DNA from: an uncultured Pelagibacteraceae bacterium
GTDB taxonomy: Bacteria > Pseudomonadota > Alphaproteobacteria > Pelagibacterales > Pelagibacteraceae
NCBI GenBank assembly: GCA_902545825.1
Contig: CACCHS010000007.1
Location: 1-42,779, forward strand
Length of the DNA: 42,779 bases
Direction of reading: 5' to 3'
Part shown: in pieces, positions 9,484 through 18,922 of the stretch
Numbering within the stretch: the stretch's first letter is position 1
Layout of the letters: each line of letters starts with the position of its first letter
Translations under genes and position numbers: made by a program
Notes under the pieces: model-generated
What the model was told of the DNA's origin: nothing
Database searches by the model: none
The model's input: the letters and a program-made list of their open reading frames with translations, nothing else

Positions 9484-10459
9484 ACCTATTTTAATAGTTG
9501 CAGGTGAACCCTATAGTATTTTTTTAGAGATATTTTTTAAATCGCTTAAAGAGAAAAAAATTAAAAAAATTAAAAATCCAATTATTTTGATTTGTTCTAA
9601 AGATTTATTAATTAAACAAATGAAAAAATTAAAATATAAATTTTCAATTCGAAATATAAATAAAGATAATTTTCATAAAAATAAGTTAAATAATCAAAAA
9701 ATAAATATAATTGACGTCCATTTTAAATTTAAAAAGCCTTTTGATAGAATTACAACTAAATCAAAAACATATATTGAAAATTGTATAATTATTGCGTTAG
9801 ATATAATTAAAAAAGTTAAAATCAAAATGCTTATAAATGGCCCAATATCTAAAACACATTTTTTACAAAAAAAATTACCTGGTATGACTGAGTATTTTGC
9901 AAAAAAAACCTCTTCGAGAGGTAAAGAAGTAATGTTAATTTTTAACAAAGAACTTGCAGTTAGCCCGCTTACTACTCATATACCTTTAAAAAAAATTTTT
10001 AATAAGATAACAAAAAATAAAATTATTAGACACGTTCATATAATAAATGATTTTTATAAATATTATTTCAAAAAAAAAATTAAAATAGGAATAACTGGAT
10101 TAAATCCCCATTGTGAAACAACAGATTACTACTCAGAGGATGAAAAGATATTAAAACCAGCAGTAAAAAAACTTAAGATTAATGGTGTTAAAGCGCAGGG
10201 CCCTTATGCTGCAGACACAATATTTTTAAAAAACAATTCAAAAAAATATGATGTTATTGTTGGTATGTATCATGATCAAGTTCTAACACCTATTAAAACC
10301 TTATATGGCTTTAATGCAATTAACGTCACTTTAGGTCTTCCTTTTTTAAGAGTTACGCCAGATCATGGAACAAACAATCAAATGGCCGGAAAAAATTTAT
10401 CTAGTCCAACTAGCTTAATCGAGGCAATTCTATTTGCTAAAAATATCAGTGATAACTAA
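9473..10459 (+). CDS. pdxA: 4-hydroxythreonine-4-phosphate dehydrogenase-like, with an altered substrate motif
   Basis: PdxA oxidises 4-phosphohydroxy-threonine in vitamin B6 synthesis. Length (328) and fold markers fit: the three metal-binding histidines appear as TTHIPL (H169), GLNPHCETTDYYSEDE (H213) and GMYHDQVLTPIK (H267), followed by K275, N284, R293 and TPDHGTNNQMAGK. Two departures are clear. The N-terminal GDPAGIGPE motif reads GEPYSIFLE, and the family's GHTE (substrate-binding His-Thr) reads GMTE at 137-140. The position between surA and rsmA is a classic one for pdxA, so I keep the name, but activity on the normal substrate is less certain. It overlaps surA by 11 bases. Confidence 0.88.
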   Translation: MITKPILIVAGEPYSIFLEIFFKSLKEKKIKKIKNPIILICSKDLLIKQMKKLKYKFSIRNINKDNFHKNKLNNQKINIIDVHFKFKKPFDRITTKSKTYIENCIIIALDIIKKVKIKMLINGPISKTHFLQKKLPGMTEYFAKKTSSRGKEVMLIFNKELAVSPLTTHIPLKKIFNKITKNKIIRHVHIINDFYKYYFKKKIKIGITGLNPHCETTDYYSEDEKILKPAVKKLKINGVKAQGPYAADTIFLKNNSKKYDVIVGMYHDQVLTPIKTLYGFNAINVTLGLPFLRVTPDHGTNNQMAGKNLSSPTSLIEAILFAKNISDN

Positions 10460-11237
10460 AGCAAAAAAAAGTCTCGGTCAAAATTTTTTAATAGATAAAA
10501 ATATTTTAAAAAAAATATCTCAAATAAGTATTTTAGACAATAGTACTGAATTAATTGAAATTGGTCCAGGTACTGGGAATCTTTCTGATTATTTAATTAA
10601 AAAAAATCCAAAAAAAATTTTTTTAATAGAAAAAGATGAAAATCTCTCAAAATACTTAAAAAATAAATTTTTTGGAAAAATCAAAGTAATTAATAAAGAT
10701 ATTTTGAAATTTTTTGATTATGAAATTTTTAACAAAAATACAATTATTATGGGGAATCTGCCGTACAATATTTCTTCTCAAATTTTAGTTAAATTTATTT
10801 TGGATAATAATTTCAAATATAAAGCTTTAATATTTATGTTCCAAAAAGAGATGGCGGATCGTATATTGGCAAAAGTAAATTCAAAAAATTATGGAAGATT
10901 ATCTATATTATCAAATTGGAAATTTGATATAAAAAAACTTTTTGATATTAAACCTAGTTCTTTTAAACCAAAACCAAAAGTTGAAAGTTCACTTTTATTT
11001 TTTAGAGAAAAAAACTATAAATACAAGTTAAATAATCCGAAAAATCTTGAAATGATAACTAGAGTCTTGTTTAATCAAAGAAGAAAAAAAATAAGAAAAT
11101 CAATTAACAAAATTTTTAAAAAAAATTCTCAAATAATCGACGAACTCAATCTTAATTTAGATTTACGCCCTCAGAATCTAGATATTAAAACATACTGTAA
11201 TTTAGCCTCAAAATATGAAAGTAATAAAATTAGTTGA
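10449..11237 (+). CDS. rsmA: 16S rRNA (adenine1518-N6/adenine1519-N6)-dimethyltransferase
   Basis: RsmA (KsgA) dimethylates two adjacent adenines near the 3' end of 16S rRNA using SAM. Motifs are complete: [13 protein letters not shown] at the N-terminus, the SAM loop [10 protein letters not shown], the catalytic [10 protein letters not shown], and [11 protein letters not shown] with [11 protein letters not shown] chose the GTG at 10449 ([14 protein letters not shown]), which overlaps pdxA by 11 bases; a TTG at 10434 would add five residues not expected in the family. The 3' end overlaps the convergent gmk by 8 bases. Confidence 0.95.
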   Translation: MITKAKKSLGQNFLIDKNILKKISQISILDNSTELIEIGPGTGNLSDYLIKKNPKKIFLIEKDENLSKYLKNKFFGKIKVINKDILKFFDYEIFNKNTIIMGNLPYNISSQILVKFILDNNFKYKALIFMFQKEMADRILAKVNSKNYGRLSILSNWKFDIKKLFDIKPSSFKPKPKVESSLLFFREKNYKYKLNNPKNLEMITRVLFNQRRKKIRKSINKIFKKNSQIIDELNLNLDLRPQNLDIKTYCNLASKYESNKIS

Positions 11238-11868
11238 TTAATTTATCTATATGATCAGAAATTCGTTTTTTATCATAATGAATTACTTTGTTTTCAGATT
11301 TTAAAGACAAATCAATTAACTGACTGATTTCGTTGTAACATTCGTTTAAATTATCATTTATAACAACGAAGTCATAATCAACCCAATGCTGGACATCTTT
11401 ATAAAAATCTTTCATCCTCTCAGATGCTATGAGCTTATCTTTCATATCTCTGTTACTAAGTCTATCAAAAAGCACTTGTTTACTTGGAGGTAAAACAAAA
11501 AATGTTAAGATTTTATATTTGATATTTTGAGACTTTATTTGTTTTGTGCCTTGCCAATCAATATCAAAAATAACATTTTTACCTAAACTTAAAAGATCTA
11601 TGACAGGCTTTTTAGAAGTACCATAAAGATTATTAAAAACTTTAGCGTGCTCTAAAAATTGATTATTTTTAATTAAATTTTCAAATTCTTTATTTTTGAT
11701 AAAATAATAATCTTTTCCATCAGTTTCATTACTTCTTGGCTCTCTTGTAGTATGAGATACCGATATACTAAAATTTTTTCTTTGTGATAATAATTTAACT
11801 AGTGTAGTTTTTCCAGCACCTGATGGTGATGACAATATGACTATTATCCCATCATTTTGCGATGACAT
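11230..11868 (-). CDS. gmk: Guanylate kinase
   Basis: Gmk converts GMP to GDP with ATP. The 212-residue protein has the P-loop SPSGAGKT (14-21), the GMP-binding stretch [32 protein letters not shown], and a C-terminal helical region. It is the last gene of the fabD-fabG-acpP-gmk run, 11 bases after acpP, and meets rsmA from the other strand with an 8-base overlap. Confidence 0.97.
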   Translation of the reverse strand: MSSQNDGIIVILSSPSGAGKTTLVKLLSQRKNFSISVSHTTREPRSNETDGKDYYFIKNKEFENLIKNNQFLEHAKVFNNLYGTSKKPVIDLLSLGKNVIFDIDWQGTKQIKSQNIKYKILTFFVLPPSKQVLFDRLSNRDMKDKLIASERMKDFYKDVQHWVDYDFVVINDNLNECYNEISQLIDLSLKSENKVIHYDKKRISDHIDKLIN

Positions 11869-11879
11869 TTATTTATATA

Positions 11880-12119
11880 TTAATTACTTTTACTCTCAAT
11901 AAACTTAATTGCGTCTCCAACAGTTAAAATCTTCTCAGCTTCGCTATCAGAAATTTCTGAACCAAATTCTTCCTCGAAAGCCATTACTAACTCTACGGTA
12001 TCTAAGCTATCTGCGCCTAAATCATCTATAAAGCTTGCTTCATCTGTAACTTTTGATTCTTCAATACCAAGATGATCCGCAACAATTTTTTTAACTTTAC
12101 TTGAAATATCTTCTGACAT
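11880..12119 (-). CDS. acpP: Acyl carrier protein
   Basis: ACP carries growing acyl chains on a 4'-phosphopantetheine arm. The 79-residue acidic protein has the attachment motif [18 protein letters not shown] with Ser38 as the modified residue. It lies between fabG and gmk and has its own promoter and Shine-Dalgarno sequence in the 51-base gap behind fabG, which would allow the high expression this protein needs compared with its neighbours. Confidence 0.98.
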   Translation of the reverse strand: MSEDISSKVKKIVADHLGIEESKVTDEASFIDDLGADSLDTVELVMAFEEEFGSEISDSEAEKILTVGDAIKFIESKSN

Positions 12120-12124
12120 ATTGA

Positions 12125-12129
12125 TCCTT
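12125..12129 (-). promoter_or_regulatory. Shine-Dalgarno of acpP
   Basis: On the minus strand AAGGA sits 5 bases before the acpP ATG. It is a near-consensus ribosome binding site in a window where most genes have none visible. Confidence 0.7.
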
Positions 12130-12146
12130 TTTTTTTATATTTTTTG

Positions 12147-12174
12147 TTAATAGATTATTACTCAACTTTGTCAA
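12147..12174 (-). promoter_or_regulatory. Sigma-70-type promoter for acpP
   Basis: On the minus strand a perfect -35 TTGACA (12174-12169) is followed by a 16-base spacer and TATTAA (12152-12147), giving a leader of roughly 20 bases before acpP. The -35 overlaps the fabG stop codon (12171-12173). This is the only consensus TTGACA I found next to a gene start in the window. Confidence 0.65.
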
Positions 12175-12905
12175 GCCATATACATGCCTCCATTAACATG
12201 TACAGTTTCACCAGTAATATAAGATGCTGCATCTGAAGCTAAAAAAGCAACAGAATTTGATACATCTTCACCATTTCCCAATTTATTCATTGGAATCCTG
12301 AGCATTAGATTTTTTTTAACCTCATCATTGATTTGAGCTGTCATATTTGTTTGAATAAAACCTGGTGATACACAATTTATAGTAATATTTTTTCTAGCAT
12401 ACTCAATAGCAAGACTCTTTGACATAGCAATCATACCAGCTTTGGAAGCTGTATAATTAGCTTGTCCTATATTTCCAGTGTGCCCAACAATAGATGTAAT
12501 ATTTACAATTCTTCCAAACTTATTTTTTAACATTTTTTTTAGCGCATATTTACAAGTAAAGAATGTAGAAGTTAAATTAGTATCTATAACTTTTTGCCAC
12601 TCATCGCTTCTCATTCTTAAGGACAAGTTATCTGATGTAATACCTGCATTATTGACCAAAATATCAAGACCATTAATTTTTAAACTTACCTGATCAATGA
12701 AACCCTCTATTTCAGAATGTTTTGATATATCAAATTTTAAAGTTTCTATGGATTGATAATTTTTCTTTAACTTTTCCAATTTTTCTTCATTTGTTCCTGT
12801 AGCTAAAACTTTACCTTTTAATGAAATAAATTTTTTAACCAGTTCATTTCCAATACCGCCCGTTGCTCCAGTTATTAGAATTTTTTTATTACTAAAATTT
12901 ATCAT
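12171..12905 (-). CDS. fabG: 3-oxoacyl-ACP reductase
   Basis: FabG reduces 3-oxoacyl-ACP with NADPH in each fatty-acid elongation cycle. The 244-residue SDR has the cofactor loop TGATGGIG, NNAG at 85-88, and the catalytic Ser138, Tyr151, Lys155 (YTASK), followed by CVSPGFIQTNMT and the C-terminal YITGETVHVNGGMYM typical of FabG. The start overlaps fabD by 14 bases. Its location beside fabD and acpP separates it from the general SDR at 32420. Confidence 0.97.
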   Translation of the reverse strand: MINFSNKKILITGATGGIGNELVKKFISLKGKVLATGTNEEKLEKLKKNYQSIETLKFDISKHSEIEGFIDQVSLKINGLDILVNNAGITSDNLSLRMRSDEWQKVIDTNLTSTFFTCKYALKKMLKNKFGRIVNITSIVGHTGNIGQANYTASKAGMIAMSKSLAIEYARKNITINCVSPGFIQTNMTAQINDEVKKNLMLRIPMNKLGNGEDVSNSVAFLASDAASYITGETVHVNGGMYMA

Positions 12906-13824
12906 TTTTTTTAATATTGTTTATATCCTCCTCGTTATTAATTGCATCAACTATTACAGTTTTATCAATTCTTTTTATCAGACCAGACAATACTTTTCCT
13001 GGACCTATTTCTATATAATGATTTACACCTTTTTTAATCATATAAATAATACTTTCTCTCCATTTAACACGACTTTCAATTTGTTTTATTAGCAGCTCCT
13101 TAATTTCTTTTGGCGTTTTCATTTCATTAGCTGTAACGTTTGAAATTAAAATATTTTCACTGCTATTAAATTTTAATTTTTTTATTTCAGGTTCCATTAT
13201 AATTGTAGCTTTGTTCATTAATTCGCAATGAAAAGGTCCGCTTACGGGTAAAGTGATATTTTTGATACGTAAACCTTTTAGATCATCAATAAATTTATTT
13301 AAATGATTAATTCTTCCACTTATTACTAGCTGGCCATTAGAATTATCATTTGCAACGAAACATTTGTATTTTTTTTCATCAATTAAATTTTCAATTGTCG
13401 ATATGTCTGAACCAAGAACAGCAACCATCCCACCCTCTCCCTTGGGCATTGCTGATTGCATTGCATTTCCTCTTAGTTTTAATAGCCTAATTGTATCTTC
13501 AAAATTAATTATTCCTGATGATGCCAATGCTGTATATTCACCAACTGAATGACCAGCAAAAAATTGAGCTTTATTTAAATCACAATCAAACTCATTTTTA
13601 ATTAAATTAAAAATAGAATACCCAACTAAAAAAATTGCTGGTTGCGTATTTTCTGTCTGATTTAAGTTTTCTTTTGGTCCCTCTAAAATTATTTTTGATA
13701 TCGGAAAATCTAGCACTTCATCTGCATACTTGAAATATTTTTTTACCAAATCGAATTTTGAATGAAGTTCATTGGCCATTCCCACACTTTGAGATCCTTG
13801 GCCTGGAAAAATAACAGAAAACAT
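12892..13824 (-). CDS. fabD: Malonyl-CoA:ACP transacylase
   Basis: FabD loads malonyl groups onto ACP. The 310-residue protein has the N-terminal FPGQGSQSVGMA, the nucleophile elbow GHSVGEY (Ser93), the QSAMPKGEGGMVAVLG region, and PVSGPFHCELM carrying the catalytic histidine. It is the first gene of the minus-strand fab unit and divergent from rpsF, with 89 bases between them. fabG overlaps its end by 14 bases. Confidence 0.97.
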   Translation of the reverse strand: MFSVIFPGQGSQSVGMANELHSKFDLVKKYFKYADEVLDFPISKIILEGPKENLNQTENTQPAIFLVGYSIFNLIKNEFDCDLNKAQFFAGHSVGEYTALASSGIINFEDTIRLLKLRGNAMQSAMPKGEGGMVAVLGSDISTIENLIDEKKYKCFVANDNSNGQLVISGRINHLNKFIDDLKGLRIKNITLPVSGPFHCELMNKATIIMEPEIKKLKFNSSENILISNVTANEMKTPKEIKELLIKQIESRVKWRESIIYMIKKGVNHYIEIGPGKVLSGLIKRIDKTVIVDAINNEEDINNIKKNDKF

Positions 13825-13874
13825 ATATATTTATTTATTTATAATTATTGTTTTAAGTATTGTAATTAAAGAAT

Positions 13875-13880
13875 TATAAT
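13875..13880 (+). promoter_or_regulatory. Candidate -10 element of the rpsF operon
   Basis: A perfect TATAAT lies 33 bases upstream of the rpsF ATG in the fabD/rpsF divergent gap. The -35 side is weak (TTTAAG at 13852-13857, spacer 17), so the assignment rests on the -10 and position. Confidence 0.45.
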
Positions 13881-13913
13881 AGTATATCCTCGTGTTTTAT
13901 AAAACTTAAAAAT

Positions 13914-14279
13914 ATGAACTTATACGAACATACCATTGTAGCAAGACAGGATGTAAGTCCTTCCCAAATTAAACAATTAACCGAAAAGTATACCAAAATC
14001 GTCGAAAAAAATTATGGGAAAATTATTCAGACTCAAAACTGGGGACTAATAAATCTATCCTATATCATAAAGAAGAATAAAAAAGGTAATTATATACACT
14101 TTAAATTTGAAGGCACCGCGAAAATTATAAACGATTTAGAAAAAAATGAAAGTATGGATAAAAATCTTCTTAGATACTTAACTGTAAAAGTTAAAAAATT
14201 TGATTTAGAAACAAATTATTTTTCAAAAAAAGAAAATGATGATAAGAAAAATGTAATGAAAGTAGAGGGAAATTTATAG
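13914..14279 (+). CDS. rpsF: 30S ribosomal protein bS6
   Basis: bS6 binds 16S rRNA in the platform together with bS18. The protein is 121 residues, with the family start MNLYEHTIVARQDVSPSQIK, the central NWGLINLSYIIKKNKKGNY and ENESMDKNLLRYLTVKVKK, then a charged tail. It leads rpsF-rpsR-rplI-dnaB. Its TAG stop shares one base with the GTG start of rpsR. Confidence 0.97.
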   Translation: MNLYEHTIVARQDVSPSQIKQLTEKYTKIVEKNYGKIIQTQNWGLINLSYIIKKNKKGNYIHFKFEGTAKIINDLEKNESMDKNLLRYLTVKVKKFDLETNYFSKKENDDKKNVMKVEGNL

Positions 14280-14551
14280 TGCAAAAAAAAAAATCAGGAA
14301 ATAAAAAAAAATCTCAAAGCAATTTTGCTAAATTAAGCATTTTTCAGCCGAATAAATATAAATTTAAAAAATCGTGCCCACTGTCTGTTAAAGGCGCACC
14401 AGTGGTAGATTATAAAAATATTAGGTTACTAAAAAAATATGTTTCTGAAAATGGAAAAATATTACCATCAAGAATAACAAATATTTGTCAGAAAAAACAA
14501 AGAGAGTTATCATTATCAATTAAGAGAGCAAGAAACCTAGCATTAATATAA
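14279..14551 (+). CDS. rpsR: 30S ribosomal protein bS18
   Basis: bS18 is the partner of bS6 on the small subunit platform. The 90-residue, very basic protein has a Lys/Asn-rich extension, then the conserved VDYKNIRLLKKYVSENGKILPSRITN and the C-terminal RARNLALI. The start is a GTG that overlaps the rpsF stop (TAGTG), and the TAA stop overlaps the rplI ATG (TAATG), so the three ribosomal genes are tightly coupled. Confidence 0.96.
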   Translation: MQKKKSGNKKKSQSNFAKLSIFQPNKYKFKKSCPLSVKGAPVVDYKNIRLLKKYVSENGKILPSRITNICQKKQRELSLSIKRARNLALI

Positions 14552-15009
14552 TGAAAGTTATTTTATTGGAAAACATAAGAAAAATTGGATCAATTGGAGA
14601 GATAATTGATGTTAAAAGAGGGTTTGCTAGAAATTTTCTTATTGCAAATAAAAAGGCATTATATGCATCTAAAGAAAATATTAAGGAAGTTGAAAAAATT
14701 AAAAATGAGTTAAATAAAAAAGATTTAGAGAAGAAAAAGGCTGCAAAAGATATATTTGATAAAATTAAGTTAAAAGAATATGTAATAAAAAAACTAAGCA
14801 CTGAAAACAAAGAGCTTTATGGCTCTGTAAAACCCACTGAAATTTCTAAAATTATAAATGATAAAGAAGGTGTAGTAATTGAACCATCTACGATTCAACT
14901 GATGAATGATATTAAATCCTTAGGTGAATTTAAAGTAAATATTAATTTGCATTCTGAGGTTCAGGCGCAAATAAAAATTAAAGTAATCCCTGCTGAAGTT
15001 ATTCAGTAA
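14551..15009 (+). CDS. rplI: 50S ribosomal protein bL9
   Basis: bL9 binds 23S rRNA near the L1 stalk and helps maintain frame. The 152-residue protein has the signature MKVILLENIRKIGSIGEIIDVKRGFARNFLI in its N-terminal domain (quoted here as two parts: ILLENIRKIGSIGEI and VKRGFARNFLI), a long lysine-rich connecting helix, and the C-terminal domain with LYGSVKPTEIS and IKSLGEFKVNINLHSEV. It is followed by a 70-base gap and dnaB. Confidence 0.96.
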   Translation: MKVILLENIRKIGSIGEIIDVKRGFARNFLIANKKALYASKENIKEVEKIKNELNKKDLEKKKAAKDIFDKIKLKEYVIKKLSTENKELYGSVKPTEISKIINDKEGVVIEPSTIQLMNDIKSLGEFKVNINLHSEVQAQIKIKVIPAEVIQ

Positions 15010-15079
15010 TTATACATCATTATCCCCATAACTTATTTTTTATTCAATATTTATTTCAATCGTGTAAAGTATTATTTCT

Positions 15080-16495
15080 ATGGAAAATAATTTTAGTGTT
15101 ATTTCAAATACTTTTAAGGAATTACCAAATAATATTGAAGCTGAACAATCGGTTTTAGGTTCAATATTACTAAGTAATGAAATTTTTGATGATGTAAATA
15201 CAATTGTTTCAAGTGGTAATTTTTATGATCCAATGCACCAAAAAATTTTTGCAGCTATAGAAAAGTTGATTTTTAAAGGTATGCTAGCAAATCCAATTAC
15301 TTTAAAAAATTATTTTGAAAATGAAAAAGATGAAATTAATGTTCCAGATTATCTAGTAAAAGTTACAAAGTTTTCTACTTCACTTAGACAAGCAATTGAA
15401 TATTCAAAAATTATTTATGATATGTTTGTGAGGAGGGAATTAATAAAGATTTCTGAGAGAACTATTGAAAATGCAAAATTAAATGATTTAAATATAAATG
15501 GGCAAAATATAATTGAAAATTCTGAAAAATTTTTGTTTGATTTAGCTGAAAGAGGATCTTCCAATTCATCGTTAATTAAATTTGATGAAGCATTGAAAAA
15601 GACAATTGAAATGGCTTCAAACGCTTACAAAAATGAAGAAGGAATAGTTGGTGTTCCGACTGGTTTAAGAGATTTAGATGATAGACTCGGTGGTCTTCAT
15701 AAGTCAGATCTAATTATAATTGCAGGTAGGCCATCAATGGGTAAAACCGCACTAGCTACCAATATAGCATTTAATGCTGCTCAAAAATTACAAGAAAGTG
15801 GAAAAAAATCATCGGTTGCTTTTTTTTCACTTGAAATGTCTTCAGAACAATTATCAACAAGAATACTTGCAGAACAGTCTAGAATTAAATCAAATGATAT
15901 TAGAAGAGGAAGGATTTCAGATGAACAGTTTGATAAATTCATAGAAACATCTAAAAATATTGCTGAATTACCTCTCTTTATTGATGAAACACCTGCAATT
16001 AGCATTGCAGCATTAAGCAATAGAGCTAGAAGAATTAAGCGAAAACATAATTTAGATCTTATTGTGATTGATTACATTCAATTAATGAGAGCTATTAATA
16101 CGAAGGATGGGCGTGTTCAAGAAATTTCAGAGATAACACAAGGACTTAAAGCACTCGCAAAAGAATTATCTGTGCCGGTATTAGCCTTATCACAACTTTC
16201 TAGAGCTGTTGAACAAAGAGATGATAAAAAACCTCAGTTATCTGATTTAAGAGAGTCAGGGTCAATTGAGCAAGATGCAGATGTAGTTATGTTCGTTTAT
16301 AGAGAAGCATATTACCTAGAGAGAAAACAACCAAGACCTGCAACTGTTGACCATGCTGAATGGCAAGTAAAAATGAATGAGGTCTCCAATCTAGCTGAAA
16401 TTATAATAGGTAAACAAAGACACGGACCCACTGGAAATATTATGTTGGAATTTGAGGCAATGTTTACCAAATTTAAAGATACTCAAATTAGTTAA
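15080..16495 (+). CDS. dnaB: Replicative DNA helicase
   Basis: DnaB is the hexameric helicase at the replication fork. The 471-residue protein has the N-terminal DnaB domain (PNNIEAEQSVLGSILL to about 120), a linker, and the RecA-like domain with GVPTGLRDLDDRLGGL, Walker A GRPSMGKT (216-223), the Walker B region DLIVIDYIQLM, the QLSRAVEQR sensor region and SDLRESGSIEQDADVVMF. I see no intein. The rpsF-rpsR-rplI-dnaB order is widely conserved. Confidence 0.97.
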   Translation: MENNFSVISNTFKELPNNIEAEQSVLGSILLSNEIFDDVNTIVSSGNFYDPMHQKIFAAIEKLIFKGMLANPITLKNYFENEKDEINVPDYLVKVTKFSTSLRQAIEYSKIIYDMFVRRELIKISERTIENAKLNDLNINGQNIIENSEKFLFDLAERGSSNSSLIKFDEALKKTIEMASNAYKNEEGIVGVPTGLRDLDDRLGGLHKSDLIIIAGRPSMGKTALATNIAFNAAQKLQESGKKSSVAFFSLEMSSEQLSTRILAEQSRIKSNDIRRGRISDEQFDKFIETSKNIAELPLFIDETPAISIAALSNRARRIKRKHNLDLIVIDYIQLMRAINTKDGRVQEISEITQGLKALAKELSVPVLALSQLSRAVEQRDDKKPQLSDLRESGSIEQDADVVMFVYREAYYLERKQPRPATVDHAEWQVKMNEVSNLAEIIIGKQRHGPTGNIMLEFEAMFTKFKDTQIS

Positions 16496-16518
16496 TTTAA
16501 AATATAAATAACTAATAA

Positions 16519-18921
16519 ATGTTTGCCGATTTTTACAATAATATTATTCTTAAAAAACCCAAATTTGTATTTTTAAGCCTAATCATATTATTAGCTTTTT
16601 TTGGATACTCCTCAAAAGATTTTAGGTTGGATGCTTCATCAGATACATTGTTAATCGAGGGTGATCCAGATTTAGAATACTTAAGAGAGATCAATGACAG
16701 ATATGGAGCAAAAGAGTTTTTAGTTCTCACTTATGCTCCTAAAGAACCAATCACTTCTGAAACCACTATTAACAATCTTTTAAGCCTAAAATACAAAATT
16801 CAAAGTTTAGATTGGGTGCATAATGTTGTGACTATCCTTGATATACCTTTACTAAATAACTCAGAGGCTCCCCTTCAAGAAAGACTTAAAAACTTTGTAA
16901 CATTAAAAGATGAAAAAGTAGATAAAGATAGAGGATTTAATGAAATACTAAATAGCCCAGTTTTCAGAAACTTTGTAATTAGTGAGGATGGTACTACCAC
17001 AGGAATAATAGTTTATTTAAAAAAAGATAATCAACTCCAAAACTTAATAAACTCGAATAAAAAAGAAATTGAAGAATATAAAGATTATTTAAAAAAAAAA
17101 AATCATGAAAATATAATTGAAATAAGAGATGTTATTAAAACTTACAGCAAAGACGCTAAAATATTTTTAGGTGGTATACCAATGATAGCGGATGATATGA
17201 TGTCGTTTATAAAAAGCGATATTATTGTATTTGGACTAGGAGTTTTTTTATTTATAATTGCGACTCTATGGTTTGTATTTAGAAAATTGATTTGGGTTTT
17301 TGTGCCAATAAGCAGCTGCGTGTTTTCTGTAATTATTATGACAGGATTGTTAGGTTTATTGGGTTGGAAAGTAACAGTGATATCCTCAAATTTTATAGCT
17401 TTAATGTTAATTCTTACAATGGCAATGAACATACATATGAGCACCCGTTTTATCCAATTAAGAAAAAATTATTTAGATTTAAGCAACTTTGAGATTTTAT
17501 CAAAAACAACTCATAAAATGTTTTGGCCAATCCTTTATACTGTTTTAACTACAGTTTGTGCTTTTTTATCTTTAATATTCAGTGAAATTAAACCAATTAT
17601 CGATTTTGGATGGATGATGACTTTAGGCTTAATGACTTCCTTTTTAATTACTTTCACGCTTCTTCCTACTTTGTTAAGTTTTGCTCCCGTAAATAACGTT
17701 AACTTAGAAGAGATAAATAATTATAAAGTTACAAATTTTTTTGCAAAAATATCTACAAATAATAAAAATTTAATTTTTTTTACCACAATATTAATAATAA
17801 TTCTTAGTGTCTTCGGCATTAAGCGTCTAGAGGTTGAAAATAGTTTCATAAACTACTTCGACAAAAAAACCGAAATTTATAGAGGAATGAAATTGATTGA
17901 TGAAAAATTAGGTGGAACAACTCCTCTTGAAATAATTATTAAATTCGGTGAAATTTCAAAGGAAAATGAAGCTAATTCTGAAAACGATGAGTTTGAAGAT
18001 TGGGAAAATGATGGTGGCACTAATGATGAAAAATATTGGTTTACAAAAGATAAAATTGATAAAATAAACAAAGTCCATAATTATTTGGATAGTTTGCCCT
18101 CGATAGGTAAAGTTTTATCTTTTTCCTCTATTATAGATGTTGCAACAAGTTTAAATAATAATAAAGAACTTGGTACTCTAGAAATGGGTGTGCTGTACTC
18201 AAAAATACCAGAGACAATAAAAAAAGAAATTATAGATCCCTATATATCAATTAAAGATAATGAAGCTAGAATAAGTCTTCGCATTAAAGACTCTTTAAAA
18301 GATTTAAGGCGTAATGATTTAATAAACCAAATTAATTATGATTTAGAAAATAAATTAAACTTAAGGAAAGACGAATTTAAGCTTGCTGGTGTTTTAATTT
18401 TATTCAATAATTTATTACAAAGTTTATTTAAGTCTCAAATCTTAACTCTTGGTTTTGTAATGATTGGCATATTTGCAATGTTTTTAATTTTGTTTAAGAA
18501 TGTTAAATTATCAATAATCGGAGTTGTACCTAATTTTCTTGCTGCTTTTTTTATTTTGGGAATAATTGGTATAATGGGAATTCCTTTAGATATGATGACA
18601 ATTACAATAGCTGCAATTACAATAGGAATAGCCGTGGATAATAGTATACATTACATATATAGGTTTAGAGAGGAATTTTCAGATATTGGGGATTATAAAA
18701 AAACAATAGAACGTTGCCACTCTACAGTTGGGGTTGCAATAATAAATACATCAATAACTATAGTCTTTGGTTTTTCAATACTAGTATTATCTAATTTCAT
18801 CCCAACTATTTATTTTGGGGTGTTCACTGGAATTGCAATGCTATTTGCTATGATTTCTGTTTTAACACTTCTGCCATCACTTATAATTATTTCAAAACCT
18901 TTTGAATATTTAAAAAATTAA
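16519..18921 (+). CDS. RND superfamily (MMPL-type) transporter
   Basis: This 800-residue protein has the two-fold RND plan: one N-terminal membrane helix (about 15-32), a periplasmic loop, five helices with the sterol-sensing/MMPL style (235-395: DDMMSFIKSDIIVFGLG, VPISSCVFSVIIMTGLLGLL), one helix near 420, a second loop (445-635), and a final set of five (about 640-790, with TITIAAITIGIAVDNSIHYI). The acidic residue in that last motif fits proton coupling. Such proteins export lipids or other hydrophobic molecules; no partner membrane-fusion protein is nearby, so the substrate is unknown. It is followed one base later by cvpA. Confidence 0.85.
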   Translation: MFADFYNNIILKKPKFVFLSLIILLAFFGYSSKDFRLDASSDTLLIEGDPDLEYLREINDRYGAKEFLVLTYAPKEPITSETTINNLLSLKYKIQSLDWVHNVVTILDIPLLNNSEAPLQERLKNFVTLKDEKVDKDRGFNEILNSPVFRNFVISEDGTTTGIIVYLKKDNQLQNLINSNKKEIEEYKDYLKKKNHENIIEIRDVIKTYSKDAKIFLGGIPMIADDMMSFIKSDIIVFGLGVFLFIIATLWFVFRKLIWVFVPISSCVFSVIIMTGLLGLLGWKVTVISSNFIALMLILTMAMNIHMSTRFIQLRKNYLDLSNFEILSKTTHKMFWPILYTVLTTVCAFLSLIFSEIKPIIDFGWMMTLGLMTSFLITFTLLPTLLSFAPVNNVNLEEINNYKVTNFFAKISTNNKNLIFFTTILIIILSVFGIKRLEVENSFINYFDKKTEIYRGMKLIDEKLGGTTPLEIIIKFGEISKENEANSENDEFEDWENDGGTNDEKYWFTKDKIDKINKVHNYLDSLPSIGKVLSFSSIIDVATSLNNNKELGTLEMGVLYSKIPETIKKEIIDPYISIKDNEARISLRIKDSLKDLRRNDLINQINYDLENKLNLRKDEFKLAGVLILFNNLLQSLFKSQILTLGFVMIGIFAMFLILFKNVKLSIIGVVPNFLAAFFILGIIGIMGIPLDMMTITIAAITIGIAVDNSIHYIYRFREEFSDIGDYKKTIERCHSTVGVAIINTSITIVFGFSILVLSNFIPTIYFGVFTGIAMLFAMISVLTLLPSLIIISKPFEYLKN

Positions 18922-18922
18922 G

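Noticed and set aside
16519..18921. Calling the RND protein a hopanoid transporter (HpnN)
   Set aside because: The membrane plan fits MMPL/RND proteins in general, but no hopanoid genes are nearby and no specific residues support it.
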